Source: JAUVZF01 sp964449275
Lineage (GTDB): Bacteria; Planctomycetota; Phycisphaerae; FEN-1346
Direction: 5' to 3'
NCBI GenBank assembly: GCA_964449275.1
Contig: CAYVAM010000059.1
Coordinates: forward strand, 1 to 21,830
Length of the DNA: 21,830 nt
The translations under genes were made by a program, and so were the position numbers. This document shows positions 1 through 7,600 of the stretch, one piece after another; the first letter of the stretch is position 1, and every line of letters starts with the position of its first letter. Under the pieces are notes generated by a model. It searched no databases and was not told the DNA's origin. It worked only from the letters and a program-made list of their open reading frames with translations.

Positions 1-72
1 CCGACCGGACGCCAGGCCCATCCCCCAGGAGGCCGTGGCCGCCTGACCGGGGGGCCGAAAAGGAACAAGAAC

Positions 73-261
73 ATGAAACGGACACGGAAACCGACCGCGT
101 TTGGCAACCTGCGGCCCCCGGCCCGAGACGGTATCCGGCCGGTGGCCCGGCTGAAACGGGCCGGCCGCCTGTTGGCCGTCCCGGCGATCAACCCCGAGAC
201 GGAAGACCGCTGGGCGGGGCGCAACTTCGCCATGCGGTTCTCGGCCAGGCTGGCCGCCTAG
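73..261 (+). CDS. Doubtful small basic hypothetical protein
   Basis: An open frame of 62 codons with an ATG and a fair AAGGAA-type ribosome site about 8 nt upstream. The product is rich in Arg and Ala, with no signal peptide, membrane segment or known motif. It sits between the window edge and a cluster of dispersed repeats. In this GC-rich DNA, open frames of this size occur often by chance. Just upstream, a frame entering from the left edge ends in TGA at 44-46 (last residues read IPQEAVAA) and could be the tail of a preceding gene. I do not recognise the protein and would not rely on it. Confidence 0.25.
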   Translation: MKRTRKPTAFGNLRPPARDGIRPVARLKRAGRLLAVPAINPETEDRWAGRNFAMRFSARLAA

Positions 262-278
262 AACTACAACGCAACTTT

Positions 279-329
279 GCGCGGCAGGTCGGAGCCTGCC
301 CTGAGCCTGTCGAACGGGTACCCGCCGCG
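279..329. repeat. Dispersed repeat, copy 1 (GAGCCTGTCGAA type)
   Basis: A 51-bp stretch that recurs at 4234-4284 with a single difference (AACGGG here, AATGGG there). It contains the core CCTGAGCCTGTCGAA. Read on the other strand, this gives the peptide FDRLRAG, a familiar spurious translation of intergenic repeats in environmental bacterial genomes (recalled, not looked up). It lies in non-coding DNA upstream of the PEP-CTERM cluster; the second copy lies downstream of it. Confidence 0.75.
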
Positions 330-348
330 TGAGGGGTTCTCGGGGATA

Positions 349-376
349 GCGCGGTGGGCAGTCTTGCCCACCGCGC
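349..376. repeat. Perfect 12-bp hairpin (REP-like)
   Basis: The arms GCGCGGTGGGCA (349-360) and TGCCCACCGCGC (365-376) are exact reverse complements around a GTCT loop. No T-run follows on either strand, so it is more likely a repetitive extragenic palindrome than an intrinsic terminator. It could still stop or stabilise transcripts. It belongs to the repeat-rich stretch 262-611, which otherwise holds no supported gene. Confidence 0.6.
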
Positions 377-459
377 GGTCGCCGGGACGAGCGCGACGGA
401 CCCTGGGAAAGGAAAGCGCAAGATAGACATCTAGTGTCGTAGCATCCGTATGGGCACAG

Positions 460-585
460 CCCGCAGAGGGACCGCCTGCCGACGGGGCAGGCCCGAAACG
501 CTGAGAAGAAGCGCCGCGAGAGCGAGGCGCCCCGCGGGTAAAACATGGCTGACACGCTCACACTCCGGCCGCAAGCCGTGTGAGC
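460..585 (+). promoter_or_regulatory. Possible structured 5' leader of the first PEP-CTERM gene
   Basis: Several helices can be drawn by hand in the 150 nt before the ATG at 612. There is a closing pair CCCGC (460-464) with GCGGG (534-538), a hairpin GCCTGCC/GGCAGGC (474-480 with 486-492), and a hairpin GCGCC/GGCGC (511-515 with 526-530). A separate 8-bp hairpin GCTCACAC/GTGTGAGC (556-563 with 578-585) lies 26 nt before the start codon. The first three would form a three-way junction. I could not match it to any riboswitch consensus I know. High GC makes chance helices likely, so this is a weak call. Confidence 0.25.
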
Positions 586-611
586 ACAAACACGGGGGGT
601 AACGAGGCAAC

Positions 612-1496
612 ATGGACGCAACCAAGCGAGGACGGTTCCCGGTGAGATACGCAGTTCCCATAGCGGCGATCCTGGCCGCTTCCATGGCCGTTTCGGCACA
701 CGCCGTGACGGTCGGTCCCGACGCGTTCGGCTACCTCGCCACCGATGAGGTGACCTTCGCCTGGCAAGATATATCTGCATCCGGGTCGACGTGGCAGCCC
801 GTAGAGGATGACTCGGCCAAGACCGCCAAAATGGGATTCGATTTCACCATTTACGGCAAGACGTACGCCTACGCCCGCTTCAGCGACAACGGCCTTATCA
901 CCTTCGGCAACGAGAATACGCAGGAAACGAACGTGGATTTGACGAGCCAGAGCCCGGCGTGGGACCTTCCGACCATCGCGGTCCTGTGGGACGATTGGCG
1001 GATCACCGCTTCGGCGCCCGCCTACTACGAGACCCTTGGCACGGTTCCGGGAGATCGCCGCTTCATCGTCCAATGGGATCGGGTCGAAGCCGCGCCTGGC
1101 AGCCCGGACACCGTGACCTTCCAGGCGATCCTCTACGAGGGTACCGGCACGATCCTCCTCCAGTACCAGGACGTGGTCGTCACCGGCGGCGACGGCTTTC
1201 ACGACAACGGCCTAAGCGCCACCGTCGGCATCCGCGACACCGGCGGCCAGACCAGTGGCCGCAACCTCCAGTGGTCTTACAACCAGGCCGTCATCGACGA
1301 CGGCATGGCCATCAAGATCAGCGTCATCCCCGAACCCGTAACCATGGCGGGACTCATGCTGGGCATCGGATGCCTGGCACGGTACGTCCGAGGGCGCAGA
1401 GGCTCTAATACTGCAACGATTCGCGCGGCGTCCCGGCGCGCCGGGACTGACCCGCCGCGAGAATGGCTTGCCGCCCTGCCCGAACCGGGCCTGTGA
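612..1496 (+). CDS. PEP-CTERM sorting domain protein 1, with extended C-terminus
   Basis: A secreted protein of 294 aa. Residues 1-31 form a signal peptide (basic start, hydrophobic core AVPIAAILAASMAV, AHA cleavage site). Residues 32-237 are a beta-rich extracellular domain with repeated VTFQAILYEG- and SATVGIRDTGG-like strands. The PEP-CTERM signal starts at P240-E241-P242, followed by a membrane segment and a basic cluster near residue 264. Such tails are normally recognised by an exosortase; none is present here. The ATG at 612 has GAGG about 6 nt upstream. An internal GTG at 642 (VRYAVPIAA) lines up better with the MRY start of the neighbouring paralogues and is a real alternative. About 30 residues follow the basic cluster, unlike the three neighbours, which stop there. 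The substrate or function of the middle domain is not recognisable. Confidence 0.85.
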   Translation: MDATKRGRFPVRYAVPIAAILAASMAVSAHAVTVGPDAFGYLATDEVTFAWQDISASGSTWQPVEDDSAKTAKMGFDFTIYGKTYAYARFSDNGLITFGNENTQETNVDLTSQSPAWDLPTIAVLWDDWRITASAPAYYETLGTVPGDRRFIVQWDRVEAAPGSPDTVTFQAILYEGTGTILLQYQDVVVTGGDGFHDNGLSATVGIRDTGGQTSGRNLQWSYNQAVIDDGMAIKISVIPEPVTMAGLMLGIGCLARYVRGRRGSNTATIRAASRRAGTDPPREWLAALPEPGL

Positions 1497-1510
1497 CGGC
1501 AGCCCGTAGG

Positions 1511-1529
1511 GTGGGTGCTCTGCACCCAC
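1511..1529. repeat. 8-bp hairpin just after PEP-CTERM gene 1
   Basis: GTGGGTGC and GCACCCAC pair perfectly around a TCT loop, 14 nt after the stop codon. There is no T-tract, so terminator function is uncertain. The surrounding GTAGGGTGGGTGC phrase resembles a dispersed intergenic palindrome. The rest of the 463-nt gap up to 1960 holds another dispersed repeat (1672-1795), a strong Shine-Dalgarno at 1945-1953 and no supported gene. Confidence 0.5.
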
Positions 1530-1671
1530 GCGGATTATTGAGCGGCCTTCCCGGCCTGCGCCGTGCGGCCGGGGCCGCAAGGATAACGCGAGGTAAACGG
1601 GACCGTTCGAACGGATGGCATAAGAAAAGGGGGACGTAAATGACCCAAAGACGTGCGGTCCGCCGAAGGCG

Positions 1672-1795
1672 GTGTTTAGCGTGCTGTCACCCCGAGCGCA
1701 GCCGAGGGGTCTCGCCGTGCGGCAAGTCGAAAACCAAAGACGACGGCAAGATTTCTTGACTCGTCCCGATTAATCGGGACTCGCTCGAAATGACA
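1672..1795. repeat. Dispersed repeat element with imperfect terminal inverted repeats
   Basis: The ends are TGTCACCCCGAGCG (1685-1698) and CGCTCGAAATGACA (1782-1795), inverted copies with three differences. Inside is a perfect 18-bp palindrome (1763-1780, GTCCCGAT centred on TTAA). The lead-in GTGTTTAGCGTG (1672-1683) appears again at 21782-21793 before a second copy of the same repeat type. Translation of one frame gives HPERSRG, a known spurious peptide from such repeats. It is non-coding and of mobile or palindromic-repeat character, with no transposase of its own. Confidence 0.65.
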
Positions 1796-1959
1796 ACCCT
1801 GAACACCTGCGAACGCGGGCCGGAAGCAGCAGCAAAGACGTATGAGGCAAGCGGCCGGGGCACTGCCCTCCGGCCAAAACGGGATCGGCCTGACCGCCAG
1901 GCCCGACCCGCAAGAGACAAACGGCAGCAGAGGGTTTTCCCTCCAAAGGAGGAAGAGTT

Positions 1960-2838
1960 ATGCGATACGTAGCAATCTTAGCAGGAATTGGCCTTCTTCT
2001 GGCCGTCACCGCGACGGCCGGGGCCCTCACGTACACATTTGACCCCGATGACCTGATTCAGGCGTACCCGGGATCGGCGGGAATGTCCGACATCGCCGGC
2101 GAGAACAAGGCGACCCAGCCAAACGCTCGCCGCACCCACCAGCCATGGGCGGTGGGCATGTACGAGACGTTCTACAACCCGGCTGGTGCGAAACCCCAGC
2201 CGGACAGTTACAACACCTATATGAACTGGCGTGACGGCCTGGGTGTCGGCGAGGGCATTTCCGGCTTCAACATCTGGCTTCAGGACAACCCTCGTGCCAG
2301 GAGTTGGGGTGAGAAGGTCGTGTGGGATCCCGACGGCCCGGCGCCCACCGGCACCGCCGACGCCGACGGGAAGTGGGACGTCGAGGTCATCCCCAATCCG
2401 TGGGGAACGGGGTGGCTTGTGCAGTGGTCCACTGACGACCCTGCCGATTACATCAATACGATATCCGACATCGGTGACTTCAGTTTCAGCGGCACGGCCT
2501 ATTGGGACAACAACGAGAACAAGTACGACGCCAGCGACCCGGAGGTTCAACTGGGCGAGGACGTCCGTATCTGGTTCGGTGCCGTGAACTGGACCGAGGC
2601 CGACGGCCAAGACGGCTGGACTAAGGATTGGTCGGTGCACTTTGACGACCAGGGCTGGGGCACTCGTTCTCCCAACGATGGTGGGCCGTGGTCAGTGGGC
2701 TTTGTCGATTCCGAGGGTTACGGCAGCGGCTACGAGGGTGTCCTGAACATCCAGGCCGTCCCCGAGCCCGTGACGATGGCGGGACTGATGCTGGGCATCG
2801 GCTGCCTGGCCCGCTACATCCGGCGTCGGAAAGCGTAG
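1960..2838 (+). CDS. PEP-CTERM sorting domain protein 2
   Basis: A secreted protein of 292 aa. The signal peptide MRYVAILAGIGLLLAVTATAGA is followed by a Trp- and Asp-rich mature region (about 23-266) with no family I can name. The PEP-CTERM module begins at V267-P-E-P and ends with RRRKA. The start is secure: AAAGGAGGA (1945-1953) lies 6 nt before the ATG. The signal-peptide DNA is nearly the same as in the next two genes, and the C-terminal module is shared by all four. Expected fate is export by Sec, exosortase cleavage and attachment outside the cell. It is probably co-transcribed with the two genes downstream, although the gap to the next start is 82 nt and contains a hairpin. Confidence 0.88.
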   Translation: MRYVAILAGIGLLLAVTATAGALTYTFDPDDLIQAYPGSAGMSDIAGENKATQPNARRTHQPWAVGMYETFYNPAGAKPQPDSYNTYMNWRDGLGVGEGISGFNIWLQDNPRARSWGEKVVWDPDGPAPTGTADADGKWDVEVIPNPWGTGWLVQWSTDDPADYINTISDIGDFSFSGTAYWDNNENKYDASDPEVQLGEDVRIWFGAVNWTEADGQDGWTKDWSVHFDDQGWGTRSPNDGGPWSVGFVDSEGYGSGYEGVLNIQAVPEPVTMAGLMLGIGCLARYIRRRKA

Positions 2839-2984
2839 GAGAGACACAATGGCCTTCTCGGCCTTCATCTCGGCCGCACGGCGCGGCCGGGGCCGGGAAG
2901 AAACGAAGGAGAAAGAAGTGATGAGATACATAGGAATCTTGGCAGGAATTGGCCTTCTTCTGGCCGTCACCGGGACGGCCGGGG
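2836..2984 (+). repeat. Duplicated leader plus signal-peptide segment, copy 1
   Basis: This segment runs from the stop codon of PEP-CTERM gene 2 through the 5' leader and signal-peptide codons of gene 3. It is closely repeated at 3518-3666 before and into gene 4. It includes a conserved hairpin, CGGCCGC (2871-2877) pairing with GCGGCCG (2883-2889) around ACGGC, the ribosome site AAGGAG (2906-2911), and the first 20 or so codons. Similarity drops sharply once the mature protein begins. Confidence 0.75.
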
Positions 2985-3520
2985 CCACAACGGTAGACCT
3001 CACCGTCGAACCCGCTACAGGCACAACGGTAAAGCCCGGAGACACTTTCACCCTCGACGTGTGGGCGCGGTTCGCCGAGGCTGGCCAATGGAACGCGGCG
3101 GACATCGTGTTTGAGTGGGACCCAGCCTACATTCAGCTCGACGGGGGCACCTTTAACCCCGCCTTCAGTATGGCCATGTGGCCCTCGCCCCCGGGCGGCA
3201 TCAATGATGCGTGGAATGACGGGGACGCGGGCTGCAGCGTCGTCATCTTCATGTCTAACATCACTGATGACACGAGGATCATCACGCTGGAGTTGACAGC
3301 ACTGAACCTCGTTGACTCCACGAGGTTCGACATCGTGCTGAATGCCGCGGCCTATTCACCGGGTCCAACGACAATGGTTATTGACCCGACCACTTTCCTG
3401 GATTGTCACAGGAATCTTAGCGGCGCAGAGGTGAAAATCGTCCCCGAACCCGTCACCATGGCAGGCCTCATGCTGGGCATCGGTTGCCTGGCCCGCTACG
3501 TCCGAAGGCGGAAGGTGTAG
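2921..3520 (+). CDS. PEP-CTERM protein 3, cohesin-like domain
   Basis: A secreted protein of 199 aa. The signal peptide MRYIGILAGIGLLLAVTGTAGA precedes a compact beta-sandwich-like region. Its pattern (VKPGDTFTLDVWA, then ADIVFEWDPAYIQL) resembles the first strands of cohesin-type domains, which bind dockerins in other organisms. No dockerin is visible in this window. The PEP-CTERM module starts at V174-P-E-P and ends RRRKV. I use the ATG at 2921, preceded by AAGGAG with a 9-nt gap. An in-frame GTG directly before it (2918) is a possible start. A longer frame opening at 2849 has no ribosome site and would put the leader hairpin into protein. Cohesin assignment is moderate; the sorting tail is clear. 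Confidence 0.85.
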   Translation: MRYIGILAGIGLLLAVTGTAGATTVDLTVEPATGTTVKPGDTFTLDVWARFAEAGQWNAADIVFEWDPAYIQLDGGTFNPAFSMAMWPSPPGGINDAWNDGDAGCSVVIFMSNITDDTRIITLELTALNLVDSTRFDIVLNAAAYSPGPTTMVIDPTTFLDCHRNLSGAEVKIVPEPVTMAGLMLGIGCLARYVRRRKV

Positions 3521-3666
3521 GAAAAACACAACGGCTTCTCGGCCTTACACTCGGCCGCACGGCGCGGCCGGGGGCCGGGAAGAAACGAAGGAGAAAGAAG
3601 TGATGAGATACATAGGAATCTTGGCAGGAATTGGGCTGATTCTGGCCGTTACCGGGACGGCCGGGG
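3518..3666 (+). repeat. Duplicated leader plus signal-peptide segment, copy 2
   Basis: Second copy of the segment at 2836-2984. The hairpin (3552-3558 with 3564-3570), the spacing, the AAGGAG site and the tandem GTG-ATG start are all retained. Differences are few and scattered, plus one extra G in the run after the hairpin. The conserved hairpin in both copies suggests either a functional leader element or simply a recent segmental duplication. Confidence 0.75.
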
Positions 3667-4196
3667 GCATAACGGTGGCCTTTTCCAGTTACGGCGATGC
3701 GACGTCCGAGCCTGATGACGTTTATGACGCATGGAATAACACGTCGCCGCCGCCGGAGATACTCGAACCATTCACCACCAACGCCGCCCTGGAATGGGAC
3801 CTGAGCGAAATCAAACTGAACGCCTACGGCGGCGGCATCATGGGCGGCGGCAGTTCACCGGCCACCGTGACGCTGTACGAGGACATCGCCGGAGCAGCCG
3901 GGTCTTCAATCGGCTTCTGGAACATCAACATCGATTCCAGCATGGGCGAGGACTTCTCCTTCGCCGTGTCCGGCGTGACGCTGAGCGGGGACGCCGAGTA
4001 CTGGTTCGGCCTTGAGGCTACTGGAAACAACGCCGTGGGCTGGCGACGAACCCAGTCTTGTGGCACCGCCGGCGAAACAGGACACGTCTTCGAACTCTCC
4101 GGCGACGCCAGCGTCATCCCCGAACCCGTGACGCTGGCGGGACTGGTGCTGGGCATCGGTTGCCTCACGCGCTACGTCCGAAGGCGCAGGGCGTAG
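3603..4196 (+). CDS. PEP-CTERM sorting domain protein 4
   Basis: A secreted protein of 197 aa. The signal peptide (MRYIGILAGIGLILAVTGTAG) is almost that of gene 3. The mature part (about 23-170) is a beta-rich, Gly/Ser-rich domain with strands such as ATVTLYEDIAG and AEYWFGLEATG. This pattern resembles the 'choice-of-anchor' domains often found ahead of PEP-CTERM tails, though I cannot assign a family firmly. The sorting module starts at V171-I-P-E-P and ends RRRRA. The start could equally be the GTG at 3600, giving one extra Met. It is the last gene of the PEP-CTERM block; repeats and then an intrinsic terminator follow. Confidence 0.86.
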   Translation: MRYIGILAGIGLILAVTGTAGGITVAFSSYGDATSEPDDVYDAWNNTSPPPEILEPFTTNAALEWDLSEIKLNAYGGGIMGGGSSPATVTLYEDIAGAAGSSIGFWNINIDSSMGEDFSFAVSGVTLSGDAEYWFGLEATGNNAVGWRRTQSCGTAGETGHVFELSGDASVIPEPVTLAGLVLGIGCLTRYVRRRRA

Positions 4197-4233
4197 GAGA
4201 AAGACAAAGGCTTCCGGGAGAACGCGGTTTTCT

Positions 4234-4284
4234 GCGCGGCAGGTCGGAGCCTGCCCTGAGCCTGTCGAATGGGTACCCGCCGCG
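4234..4284. repeat. Dispersed repeat, copy 2 (GAGCCTGTCGAA type)
   Basis: It matches 279-329 over 51 bp with one substitution. It is preceded by GAGAACGCGG and a TTTCTGCGCGGC phrase that recurs about 86 nt later (near 4306-4327). This stretch is therefore a small tandem of REP-like units, not a single copy. Non-coding. Confidence 0.72.
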
Positions 4285-4320
4285 CGAACGCCTCTCCAGA
4301 GCGGGAGAACGCGGGCTTTC

Positions 4321-4350
4321 TGCGCGGCGGGTGCGGAGACCCGCTGCGCA
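4321..4350. repeat. REP-like hairpin
   Basis: TGCGC (4321-4325) pairs with GCGCA (4346-4350), and CGGGT (4328-4332) pairs with ACCCG (4339-4343), with a small internal loop. It forms the second half of the repeat tandem that starts near 4216. No T-run follows. Confidence 0.45.
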
Positions 4351-4404
4351 AAAGGGCCAAGTGGCGCTGTAGTAGTAAGTGAAGTCAGCATAAGAAACAT
4401 GTTC

Positions 4405-4438
4405 CCGGCCGGGCAAGTTCGCCCGGCCGGTTTTTTTT
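4405..4438 (+). terminator. Strong rho-independent terminator
   Basis: A perfect 10-bp stem CCGGCCGGGC/GCCCGGCCGG (4405-4414 with 4421-4430) around AAGTTC is followed directly by eight T residues. This is a textbook intrinsic terminator on the + strand. It most likely ends transcription of the PEP-CTERM block and separates it from the promoter of the next gene. Confidence 0.9.
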
Positions 4439-4500
4439 GCCCTCTGCCGGAGCAGTGTGGCAGGGATGGCATTTCGGCGTCCGGCGTACCGTCACGGCAG

Positions 4501-4529
4501 TTGCCAACCGGGGGCGTGCGCGGCATAAT
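4501..4529 (+). promoter_or_regulatory. Sigma70-like promoter for paralogue A
   Basis: TTGCCA (4501-4506) and CATAAT (4524-4529) each match the vegetative consensus at five of six positions and are 17 nt apart. They lie about 60 nt downstream of the terminator and about 75 nt upstream of the ATG at 4604. The position between a terminator and a large gene supports the call. It has not been tested. Confidence 0.5.
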
Positions 4530-4603
4530 GACGAGCCGACGGGGGCCGCCCTCATGCGTGGCGCCGGGCGGCGGGCACGCACGCCTAACGCAGGAGACGC
4601 CGA

Positions 4604-7600
4604 ATGGTTCACGAGAGACCGAGTTGCATTCGCTTCGTAGCGGTTCTGTCGCTGGCAGGGCTCTTGGTGTACGGCTCCGAAACCGCCCAGGCCGCCACCG
4701 CCGACGAGGCCAGGCAGATCCTTGACGCGACCGGCGTCAATGGCGGCCTTATCATCCACGTGGGCTGCGGCGACGGCCGACTCACCACCGCCCTGCACGC
4801 GGGCGACCACTACCTGGTCCACGGACTGGATACCGATGCCGCCAACGTTCGAGCGGCCCGCAAACACATTCGTTCCATGGGCCTGTACGGCGCCGTTTCG
4901 GTCGACCGGTTCGACGGTGCGCGGCTGCCGTACGCGGAAAATCTTGCGAACCTGATCGTTGCGGAGGACCTCGGCGACGTCCCGATGGTCGAGGTGATGC
5001 GCGTACTGTGTCCGCGCGGCGTGGCGTACATCCAGCGCGGCGGCCGGCCGACCTCGCCCGCCGGAGGGGGCGCCGTCGCCCGCGAAGGCGGATGGACAAA
5101 GACGGTCAAGCCTTGGCCCGAAGACATCGACGAATGGACACACTATCTGCACGGCCCCGACGGCAACCCCGTGGCGCAGGACAGTGTCGTGGGTCCCCCC
5201 AAGCACTATCAGTGGATCTGCGGACCGTTATGGATGCGCTCCCACGAAAGCGACGCGAGTGTCAAGACGCTGGTGACCGCACGGGGCAGGTTGTTCTACA
5301 TCGCCGACGAGGCGCCGATCAGCCTTGTCGGCGACCATCCGTTGCCGGACAAGTGGTCTCTCATCGCACGCGACGCCTTTAACGGCGTGCCCCTCTGGAA
5401 GGTCCCCATCGAAGACTGGGGCTGGCGCGTGTGGAAGCGGTCCTGGTTCAGCCCCAGACCAGGCGATATCCCGCTCAACATCCAGAAGCGCCTCGTTGCG
5501 GCCGGCGAGAAGGTGTACGTCACACTCGGGTATCGGGCCCCGGTAAGCGAACTTGACGCACGAACGGGTAACGTGCTCAAGACGTATGACGGGACGGCTC
5601 GGACCGCCGAGATCCTGCACCAGGCCGGCGTGCTGGTTCTGACCATCATGAAGGAAAACCGCGCCGCCGTCATCGCGGTCGATGCAAAGAATGGCAAACG
5701 CCTGTGGATATCTGAGAACGACTACGGCGGGACGACCACGGATTACTACCGATTCCGGGCCATGCATGGCAGCGTACCGCCTGCGAAGGTCGATCCGACG
5801 CTGAATACGGCAACGGACGGCACGGCGATCGCCCTTCTTGAGGGTCAGAATGTGGTGTGTCTGGATTTCGACACCGGAAAGGAGACGTGGCGAACGCCGT
5901 TTCCGCTGGTGGAAGCGGACTACAAGGCCGGCGGCATCAACGCCCAGCGAACCGTGTGGACCGGCACGCTGATCGTTCAGGACGGCGTCGTTGTGCACGC
6001 GAGCCCGAACCAACTTGCGGCCTTCTCAGCCGCGTCGGGCCGGATCCTCTGGACGCAGCCCAAGAAGTACCTCCAGCACCTTTGGTTTGAGTGGAAGGAC
6101 GTCTTCGTCATCGACGGCCTCGTCTGGACATGGAGCGCGGAACTCGAACGAGGAAAACTCGAAGGGGACAACCGGCGAAGCGCCTGGCCCGCCAGCGTCA
6201 ACGGCTACGACCTGCACACCGGCAAACTAAAGAAAAAGGTTCCCCTCGGCAACATCTTCAAGACCCATCACCATCATCGCTGTTACCGCAACAAGGCCAC
6301 GTCTCGCTACATCCTGGCCAGCCGGCGCGGCACCGAATACGTCGATCTCCACGAAGGGAAGCACACCATCCACAACTGGGTGCGGGGCACCTGCCACATG
6401 GGAATGATGCCGGCAAACGGCCTCCAATACGCTCCCCCACACCCGTGCGTCTGTTACATCGACGAGAAGATCAACGGCTTCAATGCCCTGGCGCCCGCCA
6501 TCCCGGACCCGCACCGCCGCACGAGCCGACAGGAAGCAGGAACGCTCGAAAGAGGCCCTGCCTTCGGCCAAGCCGGCGGCGCCGTCGCAGGCGACGAAGA
6601 TTGGCCCGCCTTTCGCCACGACGCGATGCGGAGCGGCTCCGCGACGACGGCGGTGCCGGCTGCGCCCAGACTCCTGTGGCGAGAGCACGTCGGGAAAAAA
6701 CTCGCTCCGCCCGTCGTGGTCGATGGCAGGCTCTTCGTTCCGCTGGTGGACCAACACCAGGTGGTCGCCGTGAACACAACCGACGGCAAGCAACAGTGGG
6801 AATTCGCCGCCGGCGCACGGATCGATTCGCCCCCGACCTACTACCGGTCAACGGTGCTCTTCGGCTCGGCCGACGGTTGGGTCTACTGCGTTCGTGCCGC
6901 AGACGGGAAACTCGTCTGGCGGTTTCGCGCCGCCCCGGAGGAGAGGCGCATCGGCGCCTTCGGCCAACTCGAATCGGCGTGGCCGGTACACGGCAGCGTG
7001 CTCGTTCGGGACGGGACCGCGTACTTCGCCGCCGGAAGATCCTCACACCTGGACGGCGGTATTTTCCTCTTCGGCATCGACGCCGTCAGCGGCAAAGTCC
7101 GGTATCGGGCCCGGCTCGAAGGTCCGTCCTACAACGTCGATAACATCTCCCAGAACTACCGCCTTCCGATGGGTGCGCTGCCCGACATCCTCCAGGGCGA
7201 GGGTGACCGGATTTACATGCGGCACCTCGTTTTCAACACAAACCTGCAGCCGCAGAAGCCTCCACCAAAGCCGATGAGCAGCCGCGTGCGATCAAAAGCC
7301 ACCTTGCTCGACAACTCCTACTTCAAACGGACCCCGTGGACGTTTGGCCCACAGAGTTCCTATGGACGGCTCATCGTGCATGATGCACAGGCCGCCTACG
7401 TCATCAGGATGTTCGACACGCTCCGTGGACTGGACCCCAAGGTCTACTTCACGCCGGCTAAGCAAGGCTACCTCCTCTTTGCCGTAGACAGCCGGACCGG
7501 CAAGCAGACGTGGGAGAGACGCATCCCCGTACGGGTCAACGCCATGGTCGCCACAGGCGGCCTGTTGTTTGTGGCCGGTCTTCCGGATGTGGTGGATCCG

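Noticed and set aside
499..511. CTGAGAAG in the leader as a piece of a TPP riboswitch
   Set aside because: The second conserved TPP block and the downstream pairing elements are absent.
1640..1759. A 39-codon frame starting MTQRRAVRRRR with a G-rich site upstream
   Set aside because: It reads through the dispersed repeat and yields HPERSRG, a typical spurious translation of such repeats.
6380..6465. Cys/His-rich stretch as a possible haem c site
   Set aside because: There is no CxxCH motif in any of the four paralogues; spacing is CxC and single Cys. A metal or disulphide site is more likely.
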